A stretch of DNA of 64,000 bases from Litoreibacter janthinus (lineage in GTDB: Bacteria > Pseudomonadota > Alphaproteobacteria > Rhodobacterales > Rhodobacteraceae), in the NCBI RefSeq assembly GCF_900111945.1, contig NZ_FOYO01000001.1, positions 806,751-870,750 of the forward strand, in the 5' to 3' direction. Made by a program: the position numbers and the translations under genes. Below the pieces are notes generated by a model. That model ran no database searches. It was not told where the DNA came from and saw only the letters and a program-made list of their open reading frames with translations. Every line of letters begins with the position of its first letter. Position 1 is the stretch's first letter. Shown here one piece after another: positions 34,613-44,313 of this stretch.

Positions 34613-34641
34613 GATATAGGCACAGATTCTTCTTAACGCAA
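34613..34641 (-). promoter_or_regulatory. Predicted sigma-70 promoter of the SRP RNA
   Basis: On the minus strand TTGCGT (34641-34636), exactly 17 bp and TATATC (34618-34613) end 4 bases before the estimated RNA 5' end. Spacing and position fit a stable-RNA promoter. Confidence 0.65.
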
Positions 34642-34700
34642 GGTTTGCCAACTTCGCGCCCGCATGCCAGAAGCAGTGCGAATGCAGTAGGGGCGCGGCG

Positions 34701-35666
34701 TTGAAACTTGCGGAAACAGTTACATTTGGTGGCTCTGGACTGGACCGCGCTGCACATTTGCGTGGTGATGCGGCGGCTTTAGAGACGCTTTTGGCCAAGT
34801 CAGGCACTGGGGTTTTACCGCTTTGGCGCGGTAAGCCGTTGATTGCGGGAGAAGATCGTGATCGACCCGCATGGCAAACGGCAGATCACGCGATTTTTGC
34901 CCTTGCTGACGAAGCCCCTATTTTTTTGGGGTTAGACGATGGCGAAGCGCGGTTCGCGCGCGACATCTCCAACTGGGAGCCGGACGAAAATCTTGAGACA
35001 CTGAACCAGTTTCTTGACCCATCCGAGCAGCGCTTCCCGGGCCTGCCGGAGACGGAACGATTCTCCGAGCTTCGGGCGATTATGACCAATCTGAATGTGC
35101 GGGATGCTGAATTGATCGCGACGGCGAAAGCCATCGGAAGCTGGCACGAGACCCATGGGTTTTGTGCAAGATGTGGTGCGAAGAGCCGGATTTCGATGGC
35201 AGGATGGCAGCGCGATTGTGATACATGTGGCGGGCACCACTTCCCGCGCACCGATCCCGTCGTCATCATGCTGGTGACGCATGGGAATTCGGTGCTGATG
35301 GGCCGTTCCCCAGGCTGGCCCGAAGGGATGTATTCCTGCCTTGCCGGGTTCGTAGAGCCAGGAGAGACCATCGAGGCCGCCGTGCGTCGCGAGACGTTCG
35401 AAGAATCGGGCATCGAGGTCGGTGAGGTCGAGTATCTTTCAAGCCAGCCGTGGCCGTTTCCGGCGTCTTTGATGTTTGGATGCCGCGGCCATGCTATAAC
35501 GACCAAGATTACAATCGACCCCGACGAAATCGAAGATGCGATTTGGGTCACGCGCGAAGAGATGATGGAGACGTTTGCGGGCAACAATCCGAAAATGAAA
35601 CCCGCGCGCAAAGGCGCCATCGCGCATTTCCTGTTGCTTAACTGGCTTCAGGATACGTTAGACTGA
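34701..35666 (+). CDS. nudC: NAD(+) diphosphatase / RNA deNADding enzyme NudC
   Basis: A 321-residue Nudix enzyme that splits NAD(H) to NMN(H) and AMP. It has the C4 zinc ribbon (CARCGAK and CDTCGGHH), the Nudix box (GFVEPGETIEAAVRRETFEESG) and, after it, SQPWPFPASLM, the motif specific to NudC. The N-terminal domain is about 130 residues. The start is a TTG; no ATG lies before the conserved region, so this start is the least certain part. Confidence 0.94.
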   Translation: MKLAETVTFGGSGLDRAAHLRGDAAALETLLAKSGTGVLPLWRGKPLIAGEDRDRPAWQTADHAIFALADEAPIFLGLDDGEARFARDISNWEPDENLETLNQFLDPSEQRFPGLPETERFSELRAIMTNLNVRDAELIATAKAIGSWHETHGFCARCGAKSRISMAGWQRDCDTCGGHHFPRTDPVVIMLVTHGNSVLMGRSPGWPEGMYSCLAGFVEPGETIEAAVRRETFEESGIEVGEVEYLSSQPWPFPASLMFGCRGHAITTKITIDPDEIEDAIWVTREEMMETFAGNNPKMKPARKGAIAHFLLLNWLQDTLD

Positions 35667-35693
35667 AGACAAGAATAGAATGAGCAGACTGTT

Positions 35694-36176
35694 ATGAAGT
35701 TCTCTACCAAGGAAGACCTAGAGATTCCTATCGACGAAGTGTTTCAGATGCTGTCGGATTTCGACGGGTTTGAACGTGCGATTTTGCGACGTGGCGCTGA
35801 CGTTTCCCGCACAGATAAAATGTCGACAATCGGCGTCGGCTTGAGCTGGAAAGCCCGCGCGACCGTGCGCGGAAAGAAGCGCGAATTTGACGTGTCCCTA
35901 ATCGAATACGATCGCCCGAACCAGATGCTTTTTGACGTAAAAACCAAGAACATGGCCGCGACTTTTCTTGTCGAGTTGGTGGCACTGTCCCGCGCCCGTA
36001 CTCGTATGCGCGTCGAGTTGGATGTGCGACCCCAGACGCTTTCAGCACGGTTGCTGATGCAGTCCGCGAAACTTGCTCGCAACACGCTGAATCGCCGCTA
36101 CAAGACACGCATCGCACATTTCGCCAGCGATCTGGAAGAGCGTCACAAGAAAAGCCTACGCGCGACTGGCGCCTAG
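35694..36176 (+). CDS. SRPBCC-fold protein
   Basis: A 160-residue protein beginning MKFSTKEDLEIPIDEVFQML, with the START/polyketide-cyclase-like pattern of an N-terminal strand, helix and FDVSLIEYDRPNQMLFDV strands. The C-terminal helix is strongly basic (ARNTLNRRYKTRI). No signal peptide is seen. The ligand is unknown. It lies 28 bp after nudC on the same strand. Confidence 0.75.
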   Translation: MKFSTKEDLEIPIDEVFQMLSDFDGFERAILRRGADVSRTDKMSTIGVGLSWKARATVRGKKREFDVSLIEYDRPNQMLFDVKTKNMAATFLVELVALSRARTRMRVELDVRPQTLSARLLMQSAKLARNTLNRRYKTRIAHFASDLEERHKKSLRATGA

Positions 36177-36302
36177 GGGCGAGCTTCAACGCCATTCAAT
36201 AATTTTCTCGTTCTGGACATCTCTCCTGACAGATCTTGGGTAGTGGGTCACTTTGAAATTAGATAATTTGCGCTCGCGCGATGGAGTGACTATCTTAGAG
36301 AT

Positions 36303-36485
36303 ATGACATGGGAAATCAAAAACGAAGAGATGAAGTGCTCTGCTTGCGGCTCACTCCACTTAGTCGAGTATCAAAAGGTTCCAGTGCGGGAACGGCAAAC
36401 GCTGAAATGCGTCAACTGCGGGGAATCTCTCTACAGTGGCAACACGACTATTTCATATGCCTCCCCGAAGCTGGTTGATCAATGA
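36303..36485 (+). CDS. Small zinc-ribbon-like protein
   Basis: A 60-residue protein with two CxxC pairs (CSACGS and CVNCGE) about 21 residues apart, enough for one zinc ribbon. The rest is polar. Base composition is visibly more AT-rich than its neighbours, and only a weak AGAG precedes the ATG, so recent transfer or an orphan gene is possible. No family is recognised beyond the ribbon. Confidence 0.6.
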   Translation: MTWEIKNEEMKCSACGSLHLVEYQKVPVRERQTLKCVNCGESLYSGNTTISYASPKLVDQ

Positions 36486-36531
36486 CGACTTGCCGAAGTT
36501 CGAAAAAATGCCACCAGCGGGCTGACGGTCC

Positions 36532-36945
36532 TTAGTCCAAGACCATCCGAAGAACAGATCCTACGTTTTCGGAAAGGGGGCGGTCGCCTGCTAAGGCCGC
36601 CTCCACAGGAACCCACGCAGCATCCAGAGCGTCGTCGTCGGCAGCGGGCAGTCCAGCGACATAGGCGCAGTGCACCGCTGCCAGCAAATAGTGATGCGTT
36701 ATATCGCCGTCGTCGTCCTGCCCGATCACATCGATATTTGTAAGGTAACTTAGCGGCCTTGCGGTCACGCCGGTTTCTTCCAACAATTCCCTTGCCGCTG
36801 CATCCAGCGCCGTTTCTCCCAATTCAACGTGCCCACCGGGGAAACCCCAAAGGCCGGCATTGGGCGGGTTGCGACGTTGGACGAGCAGCGTACGCCCTTC
36901 ATGCACGACCACTGCAATGGCCCCGAGGGTAGGGCGCCGCGTCAT
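36532..36945 (-). CDS. Nudix hydrolase (ADP-ribose pyrophosphatase-like)
   Basis: A 137-residue hydrolase with RRNPPNAGLWGFPGGHVELG and a complete Nudix box (GX5EX7REUXEEXGU) continuing to LLEETG. The segment PNAGLWGFPGGHVE is common in MutT/ADP-ribose pyrophosphatase-like proteins. The substrate is not determined. It starts 2 bp after the pheA stop and is probably translated from the same message. Confidence 0.9.
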   Translation of the reverse strand: MTRRPTLGAIAVVVHEGRTLLVQRRNPPNAGLWGFPGGHVELGETALDAAARELLEETGVTARPLSYLTNIDVIGQDDDGDITHHYLLAAVHCAYVAGLPAADDDALDAAWVPVEAALAGDRPLSENVGSVLRMVLD

Positions 36946-36947
36946 CG

Positions 36948-37781
36948 CTAGTCGCGCGCGAACGCGGCGGGATAGGTGCCGAGCACTTTGATATCGGAGG
37001 TGAAAAAGTCCAGTTCCTCCATCGCATGCTGAACGCCGATATCGTCTGGGTGGCCCGAGATGTCGGCATAAAATTGCGTTGCAGTGAATTCTCCGTCGAC
37101 CATGTAGCTTTCTAGCTTGGTCATGTTGACTCCATTCGTCGCGAAGCCCCCCATCGCCTTATAGAGCGCGGCAGGGATGTTCCGGACGTTGAACACGAAG
37201 GATGTGATCATATGCGTATCCCCACGCCGCGACATGTCGGCCTTGGGTGACATAATCAGGAATCGCGTTGTGTTGGTGTCGTGGTCTTCGATGTCACGGG
37301 CGAGAACTTCGAGACCGTGTGTCTCAGCCGCCATCTCGGAAGCCAACACACCAATGCCTGGCTCTGGATGCGCGGCAAGCTCCGCTGCGGCACCGGCGCT
37401 GTCGGCGGCGGCTTCGCCGCGAATGCCATGCGCGGCGAGGTAGGCTCGGCATTGCGGGATCAACACCAGATGCGCACGCACCGTCTCAATGCTGTCGAGC
37501 GAGGTGCCTTTGGGCGCCATCAGCGCGATACGAACCCTCACAAAAGCCTCATCAACAATGTGTAGACCTGATTCTGGTAGCAAGCGGTGAATGTCGGCCA
37601 CTCGTCCATAGGTGGTATTCTCTACAGGCAGCATAGCAAGCGCAGCATCGCCGTTGCGGACGGCCTCAATCACCTCTTCAAAGGTGGTGCAAGGCAGCGG
37701 GTCCATGTCTGGTCGCGCATGCACGCAGGCTTCATGGGAATACGCGCCAAGCTCCCCTTGGAATGCAATTTTCTGGGCCAT
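36948..37781 (-). CDS. pheA: Prephenate dehydratase
   Basis: A 277-residue stand-alone prephenate dehydratase that makes phenylpyruvate. The catalytic domain starts MAQKIAFQGELGAYSHEA and carries LPVENTTYGRV and NTTRFLIM. The ACT domain follows (SFVFNVRNIPAALYKAMG and KLESYMV, the Phe-binding ESY motif). Feedback by Phe is expected for the family. There is no chorismate mutase domain. The frame extends upstream to 37907, but the conserved start is 37781. Confidence 0.95.
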   Translation of the reverse strand: MAQKIAFQGELGAYSHEACVHARPDMDPLPCTTFEEVIEAVRNGDAALAMLPVENTTYGRVADIHRLLPESGLHIVDEAFVRVRIALMAPKGTSLDSIETVRAHLVLIPQCRAYLAAHGIRGEAAADSAGAAAELAAHPEPGIGVLASEMAAETHGLEVLARDIEDHDTNTTRFLIMSPKADMSRRGDTHMITSFVFNVRNIPAALYKAMGGFATNGVNMTKLESYMVDGEFTATQFYADISGHPDDIGVQHAMEELDFFTSDIKVLGTYPAAFARD

Positions 37782-37888
37782 AGTGTATTTTCCCGCAAAA
37801 AGGCGTTTAGTCGCGGTGTCTAGCCCTTGCGGAACAGTATGGGAAGACGATACATACCGCCGAAACGCCAAACGGGTGAGAGACAGAC

Positions 37889-38410
37889 ATGTTTGACACG
37901 ATGACAATGACCAAAATTCTGGGCGCGGCCTGCGGATCGCTTCTGGTTTTCCTTCTGGGTGGCTGGGCAGCCGACTTGATCTATCACGGCGGCGGAGGCC
38001 ACGGTGATGAACATCAGCAAGCCTACGTTATCGAAGTTGAAGGCGGCGAAGCCGAAGCCGAAGAAGTGGTCGAAGAGGTAGATTTCGCGGCTGTCATGGC
38101 AGACGCCGATGCCGAGAAAGGCTCCAAAGTCTTTTCAAAGTGCAAAGCCTGCCACAAGCTGGAAGACGGAGCGAACGGCACCGGCCCGCACCTGTATGGT
38201 GTCGTCGGACGTGACATCGCTGCTGTTGGAGACTTTGGATATTCCGACGTGCTGTCCGGCAAGGGCGGGGCATGGACCCCAGAAGAGCTGCAAGCGTTCC
38301 TTGAAAACCCTAAAGCATATGCCCCGGGCACGAAGATGAGCTTCGCCGGCCTGAAGAAAATCGACGACCGCGCGAACCTGATTGCATATCTCGAGACAAT
38401 TGGCGGCTAA
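37889..38410 (+). CDS. Membrane-anchored cytochrome c (c552/CycM-like)
   Basis: A 173-residue electron carrier. An uncleaved N-terminal helix (about residues 8-31) is followed by a His/Glu-rich flexible linker ([13 protein letters not shown]), then a class I heme domain with CKACH near residue 90 and the axial Met in TKMSFAGLK. Such proteins carry electrons from the bc1 complex to terminal oxidases while tethered to the membrane. A strong terminator follows. Confidence 0.92.
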   Translation: MFDTMTMTKILGAACGSLLVFLLGGWAADLIYHGGGGHGDEHQQAYVIEVEGGEAEAEEVVEEVDFAAVMADADAEKGSKVFSKCKACHKLEDGANGTGPHLYGVVGRDIAAVGDFGYSDVLSGKGGAWTPEELQAFLENPKAYAPGTKMSFAGLKKIDDRANLIAYLETIGG

Positions 38411-38433
38411 GTCCGGCGTAGACTTGATTTCCG

Positions 38434-38459
38434 AAAGGCCGTCCGATTGGGCGGCCTTT
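38434..38459 (+). terminator. Intrinsic terminator after cytochrome c
   Basis: Arms AAAGGCCG and CGGCCTTT extend by further pairs to a small loop, followed by TTTCGTTT. It stands 24 bp after the cytochrome stop. Confidence 0.85.
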
Positions 38460-38582
38460 TTCGTTTCAAGTCGATCCGCTTCGCTCACAATCGCGCAATC
38501 GGCCTTGATTGTTGAACAAATCCAACTTCTTTTGTTTTATCTGGTTAGTGTCACGCTCATGACAGGTCTCAGGAGGATCAAA

Positions 38583-40484
38583 ATGAAAAACCACCATCCA
38601 CAAGCCCTTGTGCTTAACCGATCAGCGCAAACAAGCCGGATGAAGTGGTTGGGTGCGGGCTTGATGCTGATCGCAGCAACGGTGGCGTCTGTTACAGCAG
38701 CGCGGTCCGAAACGATCATCAGGGCGCACGGGTTTTCCGACTTTGGGGAGCTGAAATACCCCGAAGGCTTCCCTCGCCTCAACTATGTGAACCCCGAAGC
38801 GCCCAAAGGGGGCGAGATTTCCGTGGCCGCGCAAGGCACATTCGACAGCATGAACCCGTTCAGCCGGAAAGGGCGCGGCGGTGCCTTGTCGAGCACCCCT
38901 TATGAGCGCCTGATGACCAACGTGGATGACGACCCATACGGGGCCTACTGCCTGTTGTGCGAAAGCCTTGAATACCCCGAGAGCCAAGACTGGGTGATCT
39001 TCAACCTGCGTCCTGAGGCGAAGTTTTCGGACGGCAGCCCTGTTACTGCGCAAGACGTTGTCTTCACAGTTAAAACCTTTTTGACCGACGGGTTGCCGTC
39101 TTTCGCGCAAGCTGTGTCGAAGTTCTACAAAAGCTACGAGGCGCTAGACGACCATCGAATCAAGTTCACCTTCAACGAAGGAATTCCACGCAAGGGACTG
39201 ATCAGCCAAGCAGGTGCTTCGATTGCGTTCTCAAAAAAATGGTTCGACGACAACAACGCCAACATCAAAGAGCCCCGACTGGAGGCTGCGATTGGCTCCG
39301 GCCCTTACGTGCCGGTTGAGGTCGATCCACCTCGCCGGATCGTTTATCAGCGCAACCCCGACTATTGGGGCGCAGATTTACCCGTCAACAAAGGGCGCTG
39401 GAATTTCGACCGCATCCGCATCGAATATTTCGCAGATGATACCGCGTCGATGGAGGCCTTCAAAAGCGGGGTCTACAACTTCCGCCGCGAAAACAGCTCT
39501 TTGAAATGGGCGACGGCGTATGACTTCCCCGGTATCAAGGAGGGCAACATAGTCAAGGCAGAGCTGCCAAATGGCGACCTGCCCCCGTCCTACGGCATGG
39601 TGTTCAACCTGCGCCGCGACAAGTTCGACGACCCGCGCGTGCGCGAAGCGTTGCAACTGATGTATAATTTCACGTGGACCAATGAGACGCTGCAATTCGG
39701 GCTGTTTGCTCAGCGTAACTCCTTCTGGGAGAATACAGATCTGGAAGCCAAAGGCGTGGCGGAAGGTCTGGAGCTTGAATATCTCAAATCAGTTGAAGAT
39801 CTGCTCGAAGACAAATCCGTTCTGACCGAGCCTGTCGTTGTGGCGCACGAAAGCAGTGCCCGCCAGTTGGATCGCAAAAACCTGCGCAAAGCGACGCAAC
39901 TTCTATCCGACGCGGGATGGGAATCTGACGCCAGTGGCGTTCTGTCGAAAGACGGCAAGCCTTTGGAGATTGAGTTCCTCTCGTCCAACCCTGCTTACGA
40001 CCGTTTGATCCAGCCCTATATCGAGAATTTGAAGCGCCTTGGCATTCAGGCAGTCTACAATCGTGTCGACCCTGCCCAGTACACCAACCGAGAGCGCGCG
40101 TTTGATTGGGACATGATTTACGACGGTTACATCAACGGCTTTGAAGAGGGCAACGGAATCTCGCAGCGCTTCGGGTCGGAGGATGCGGAATATTCGTTGT
40201 TCAACCCATCGGGATACAGCTCTCCGGCTGTGGATGCGCTTATCAAGAAGATGCTGGATGCTGAGACGCTGGAAGAAATGCAGGCGGCAGTGCGTGCGAC
40301 TGACCGAATTCTTCGGGCTGCGCGGATCATGATTCCGGCATGGTATAACGACACTTTCTGGGTTTCTTATTACGACATGTTCGAGCATCCGGATGAATTG
40401 CCGCCACTGGCCTTGGGACATCTGGATTTTTGGTGGTATAACGCCGACAAGGCTGCGGCCTTGAAGGCAAAAGGCGCCCTCTAG
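38583..40484 (+). CDS. yejA: Peptide ABC transporter substrate-binding protein YejA
   Basis: A 633-residue cluster C (family 5) binding protein. An AGGAGG site precedes the ATG at 38583, the N terminus is basic then hydrophobic (WLGAGLMLIAATVASVTAA), and the mature part begins ETIIRAHGFSDFGELKYPEG, typical of YejA. YejABEF imports oligopeptides and, in enterics, microcin C. It is followed by yejB, yejE and yejF. The frame is open back to 38382, but that would run across the cytochrome terminator. Confidence 0.92.
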   Translation: MKNHHPQALVLNRSAQTSRMKWLGAGLMLIAATVASVTAARSETIIRAHGFSDFGELKYPEGFPRLNYVNPEAPKGGEISVAAQGTFDSMNPFSRKGRGGALSSTPYERLMTNVDDDPYGAYCLLCESLEYPESQDWVIFNLRPEAKFSDGSPVTAQDVVFTVKTFLTDGLPSFAQAVSKFYKSYEALDDHRIKFTFNEGIPRKGLISQAGASIAFSKKWFDDNNANIKEPRLEAAIGSGPYVPVEVDPPRRIVYQRNPDYWGADLPVNKGRWNFDRIRIEYFADDTASMEAFKSGVYNFRRENSSLKWATAYDFPGIKEGNIVKAELPNGDLPPSYGMVFNLRRDKFDDPRVREALQLMYNFTWTNETLQFGLFAQRNSFWENTDLEAKGVAEGLELEYLKSVEDLLEDKSVLTEPVVVAHESSARQLDRKNLRKATQLLSDAGWESDASGVLSKDGKPLEIEFLSSNPAYDRLIQPYIENLKRLGIQAVYNRVDPAQYTNRERAFDWDMIYDGYINGFEEGNGISQRFGSEDAEYSLFNPSGYSSPAVDALIKKMLDAETLEEMQAAVRATDRILRAARIMIPAWYNDTFWVSYYDMFEHPDELPPLALGHLDFWWYNADKAAALKAKGAL

Positions 40485-40518
40485 AGGCGCTCGGAAAAAC
40501 AGGCGGTAAGACCCGAAC

Positions 40519-41604
40519 ATGGGCGCATATATCCTCAGACGGCTTTTGCTGGTGATCCCGACGCTGATCGGGATCATGATAGTGAACTTTGCCCTGACGC
40601 AATTCGTACCGGGTGGCCCGATCGAGCAGATCATCGCCAACCTTGAAGGGCAGGGCGACGTCTTCGAAGGCTTCTCTGGCGGAAGCAACGACAGCCAGTT
40701 GGAAAGCCTGAGCACCGACAGCAAATATGAAGGTGCGCGAGGGCTGCCACCGGAGTTCATCGCCAAGCTGGAAAAGGAGTTCGGCTTCGATAAACCGCCA
40801 CTAGAGCGGTTCCTGAACATGATGTGGAACTACCTGCGCTTTGATTTTGGAGAGAGCTACTTCCGTTCGGTCGGCGTGTTGGAGTTGGTTTGGGAAAAGA
40901 TGCCCGTCTCGATCACGTTAGGGCTTTGGTCCACCGTGATCGCCTATGTGATCTCGATCCCATTGGGAATTCGCAAAGCCATTCGGGACGGGTCCGGTTT
41001 TGATACGTGGACCTCCGCAGTGATCATCGTTGCCTATGCGATTCCGGGATTCCTGTTCGCGATTCTGTTGCTCGTCTTGTTCGCGGGCGGGTCCTACTAT
41101 CAATGGTTCCCGCTCAGAGGGCTGACGTCGGACAACTTCGAAGACCTCAGCGCCATGGGGAAAGTTCTGGACTACTTCTGGCACATCGCATTGCCAGTCA
41201 CCGCCTCAACCATCGCGGCCTTTGCGACACTCACACTGCTCACCAAGAACTCGTTTCTGGACGAAATTAAGAAGCAATATGTCGTCACTGCCAAGGCAAA
41301 GGGGCTTTCCGAAAGCCGCGTCCTATACGGCCATGTCTTCCGCAACGCGATGTTGATCGTGATCGCGGGCTTTCCCAGCCTTTTTCTGGGTATCTTCCTG
41401 TCGGGATCGCTGATCATTGAAACCATATTCTCGCTGGATGGACTGGGTCGGCTAGCCTTCGAGGCGACAGTGGCCCGCGATTATCCTGTGGTATTCGGCA
41501 CGCTCTATTTCTTCGGCTTGATTGGCCTGATCGTCGGCATTCTATCTGACCTGATGTATGTCTTCGTCGACCCGCGCATCGATTTTGAGAGCCGCGAGAC
41601 ATGA
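40519..41604 (+). CDS. yejB: Peptide ABC transporter permease YejB
   Basis: A 361-residue permease starting [18 protein letters not shown], with a long periplasmic loop containing [18 protein letters not shown] (characteristic of YejB) and the EAA-loop region [22 protein letters not shown]. Six helices are expected. The yejE start overlaps its stop by 4 bp. Confidence 0.94.
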   Translation: MGAYILRRLLLVIPTLIGIMIVNFALTQFVPGGPIEQIIANLEGQGDVFEGFSGGSNDSQLESLSTDSKYEGARGLPPEFIAKLEKEFGFDKPPLERFLNMMWNYLRFDFGESYFRSVGVLELVWEKMPVSITLGLWSTVIAYVISIPLGIRKAIRDGSGFDTWTSAVIIVAYAIPGFLFAILLLVLFAGGSYYQWFPLRGLTSDNFEDLSAMGKVLDYFWHIALPVTASTIAAFATLTLLTKNSFLDEIKKQYVVTAKAKGLSESRVLYGHVFRNAMLIVIAGFPSLFLGIFLSGSLIIETIFSLDGLGRLAFEATVARDYPVVFGTLYFFGLIGLIVGILSDLMYVFVDPRIDFESRET

Positions 41605-42707
41605 AGCTATCCCCTCTCAATCAACGCCGTTGGACCAACTTCAAGCGTAACCGCCGCGCGCTATGGTCGCTGTGGATCTTCGCAATCCTGTTTGGCCTGT
41701 CTCTGTTCGCAGAGCTGATCGCCAACGATAAGCCGATCCTGATGAAGTATCGTGGCGAGTACTTCACCCCAATCACGACCTTTTACCCCGAGACCGCTTT
41801 TGGTGGCGATCTGCGCACAGAGGCGGTTTACCGCGATATCGAAATTCAATGTCTGATCAAAACGGGCGGCATCGAGGATTGCTGGGATGATCCGGAAGCC
41901 GTGATGGAGGAAGCCTCAACTGGTACCTTCAACGGTGAGCCGGTGGAGCAGGGCTGGATCATCAAGCCGATCATCCCGTTTAGCTATAACACAATTGTAG
42001 ACCGTCCCGGGACAGCTCCAGCGGCCCCTGACGCGATGAACTGGTTGGGCACCGACAACACCTCCCGCGACGTGACCGCTCGGGTAATCTATGGGTTTCG
42101 CCTGTCGATCGTGTTCACGCTGGTGGTGACTCTGGTGTCGTCCATCATCGGGATTGCTGCCGGCGCTGTGCAGGGCTTTTTTGGTGGGCGCACGGACCTG
42201 ATCTTTCAGCGGGTGTTGGAGATTTGGGGCGCAACGCCGAGCCTTTACGTGATCATCATTATGTTCGCCATTCTGGGCCGCAGCTTCTGGTTGCTGGTGT
42301 TCTTGTCGATCCTGTTTGGCTGGCCCGCTTTGGTGGGCGTTGTTCGGGCGGAATTCCTGCGGGCGCGCAACTTCGAATACGTCCGCGCGGCGCGGGCGTT
42401 GGGCGTTTCTAACACAACTATAATGTTCCGCCATATGCTGCCTAACGCGATGGTCGCAACGCTGACTTTCCTGCCGTTCATCGTGACAGGGACAATTGGG
42501 ATGTTGGCTTCGCTCGACTTTCTTGGCTTCGGGTTGCCATCTTCCGCCCCGTCTCTGGGTGAGCTGACACTGCAAGCCAAGCAGAACTTGCAAGCCCCTT
42601 GGCTGGCCTTTACCGCCTTCACCACTTTCGCAGTGATGCTGTCGCTGCTGGTGTTCATATTTGAGGGCGTGCGCGACGCATTCGACCCCAGAAAGACCTT
42701 CCAATGA
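41601..42707 (+). CDS. yejE: Peptide ABC transporter permease YejE
   Basis: A 368-residue permease beginning with a basic segment and first helix. A large periplasmic insert follows (residues about 40-140, with [14 protein letters not shown]), then [19 protein letters not shown] and the EAA segment [23 protein letters not shown]. Both ends overlap neighbouring genes as ATGA. Confidence 0.94.
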   Translation: MKLSPLNQRRWTNFKRNRRALWSLWIFAILFGLSLFAELIANDKPILMKYRGEYFTPITTFYPETAFGGDLRTEAVYRDIEIQCLIKTGGIEDCWDDPEAVMEEASTGTFNGEPVEQGWIIKPIIPFSYNTIVDRPGTAPAAPDAMNWLGTDNTSRDVTARVIYGFRLSIVFTLVVTLVSSIIGIAAGAVQGFFGGRTDLIFQRVLEIWGATPSLYVIIIMFAILGRSFWLLVFLSILFGWPALVGVVRAEFLRARNFEYVRAARALGVSNTTIMFRHMLPNAMVATLTFLPFIVTGTIGMLASLDFLGFGLPSSAPSLGELTLQAKQNLQAPWLAFTAFTTFAVMLSLLVFIFEGVRDAFDPRKTFQ

Positions 42708-44299
42708 GCCTTCTTCTGGAAGTCAAAAATCTGACTGTGAGCTTCCGCCAAGACGGTGAAGTGACCGAAGCTGTCAAGGGTGTCTCTTTCCACGTCGACC
42801 GCGGCGAGACTGTGGCCTTGGTGGGTGAAAGCGGTTCTGGCAAATCTGTGTCGGCCTTATCCACGGTACAGCTGTTGCCCGATAGTGCCACCGTGACGGG
42901 ACAAATCAGCTATGATGGGCACGATCTGACGGCTGCATCTGAACGCGAACTTCGTCGGGTGCGCGGCAACGACATCAGCTTCATTTTTCAGGAGCCTATG
43001 ACATCGCTGAACCCGCTGCACACGCTGGAAAAGCAAATCACCGAAAGCCTGAGCTTGCACCAAGGATTGCGTGGTGACGCGGCGCGGGCGCGAGTGATCG
43101 AATTGTTGGAAAAGGTTGGCATTCGGAACGCAGAGAGCCGCTTGTCGAGCTACCCGCACCAGCTATCAGGTGGACAACGTCAACGTGTGATGATTGCCAT
43201 GGCGCTGGCTAACGGGCCAGAACTTCTCATCGCAGACGAGCCAACGACGGCGTTGGATGTGACCATTCAGGCGCAGATTCTAGACCTTCTGGCCGAGTTG
43301 AAAGAGCGCGAGAAGATGTCGTTGTTGTTTATCACCCACGACCTTGGCGTGGTTCGAAAGATTGCCGACAGGGTCTGCGTCATGCAGCACGGTGAAATCG
43401 TTGAAACCGGCCCAACAGCCCAGATTTTTGATAACCCCCAACACCCCTACACCAAGCTACTGCTCGAAGCGGAATCGACAGGTGTTCCTGGTCCAGTGCC
43501 GTCCGATGCCAAGGAAATGGTTTCGACGGAGGATCTCCGCATTTGGTTCCCCATTCAGACTGGTCTGCTGAAACGCACGACTGGCTACGTCAAAGCGGTG
43601 AACGCCGCCACGGTATCCGTACGCGCAGGCGAGACGTTGGGAATCGTGGGCGAATCCGGCTCGGGCAAGACTACGCTGGCATTGGCGATCATGCGGCTGA
43701 TATCAAGCCAAGGTCCGATCCGGTTCGAGGGTCGTGACGTACAAGGGTTGTCATCTAAAGAATTGCGGCCGTTGCGCGCCGATATGCAGATCGTGTTTCA
43801 AGACCCCTATGGCTCCCTTTCGCCACGCATGACCGTGGAGCAGATCATTGCCGAAGGGCTGGGGGTGCACGGCACCGACCCTGGGCGGGATCGCCGCGAA
43901 ATGGTTGCCGACATCATGACTGAAGTGGGACTAAAGCCCGAAATGATGCACCGTTACCCGCACGAGTTTTCAGGCGGGCAGCGGCAGCGTATCGCGATTG
44001 CCCGCGCGATGATCTTAAGGCCGAAGCTGGTGGTTCTAGATGAGCCGACAAGCGCGCTGGACATGACAGTTCAGGTGCAAATCGTCGAACTCCTGCGCGA
44101 TCTTCAGCAGAAATACGGGCTGGCATATCTGTTTATCAGTCACGACCTGAAAGTCGTGCGCGCAATGTCGCACAAAGTGCTCGTGATGAAGCAAGGCGAC
44201 GTGGTTGAGACCGGCGACAGCGAGGAGCTGTTTGCGAACCCGAAGGTCCCCTACACACAGCAATTGCTTGCAGCGGCGTTAGACCTGAAGGCAGGGTAA
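42704..44299 (+). CDS. yejF: Peptide ABC transporter ATP-binding protein YejF (fused double ATPase)
   Basis: A 531-residue protein with two complete ABC domains. Walker A motifs are GESGSGKSV (about residue 45) and GESGSGKTT (about 320), signatures LSGGQRQR and FSGGQRQR, and Walker B segments LLIADEPTTALD and LVVLDEPTSALD. The duplicated architecture is that of YejF. It ends the yejABEF operon. Confidence 0.95.
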   Translation: MSLLLEVKNLTVSFRQDGEVTEAVKGVSFHVDRGETVALVGESGSGKSVSALSTVQLLPDSATVTGQISYDGHDLTAASERELRRVRGNDISFIFQEPMTSLNPLHTLEKQITESLSLHQGLRGDAARARVIELLEKVGIRNAESRLSSYPHQLSGGQRQRVMIAMALANGPELLIADEPTTALDVTIQAQILDLLAELKEREKMSLLFITHDLGVVRKIADRVCVMQHGEIVETGPTAQIFDNPQHPYTKLLLEAESTGVPGPVPSDAKEMVSTEDLRIWFPIQTGLLKRTTGYVKAVNAATVSVRAGETLGIVGESGSGKTTLALAIMRLISSQGPIRFEGRDVQGLSSKELRPLRADMQIVFQDPYGSLSPRMTVEQIIAEGLGVHGTDPGRDRREMVADIMTEVGLKPEMMHRYPHEFSGGQRQRIAIARAMILRPKLVVLDEPTSALDMTVQVQIVELLRDLQQKYGLAYLFISHDLKVVRAMSHKVLVMKQGDVVETGDSEELFANPKVPYTQQLLAAALDLKAG

Positions 44300-44313
44300 C
44301 CCGTCAGAGGCGT

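Noticed and set aside
34318..34623. A 101-codon minus-strand open frame over the SRP RNA
   Set aside because: It covers the structured RNA, so the open frame is incidental.
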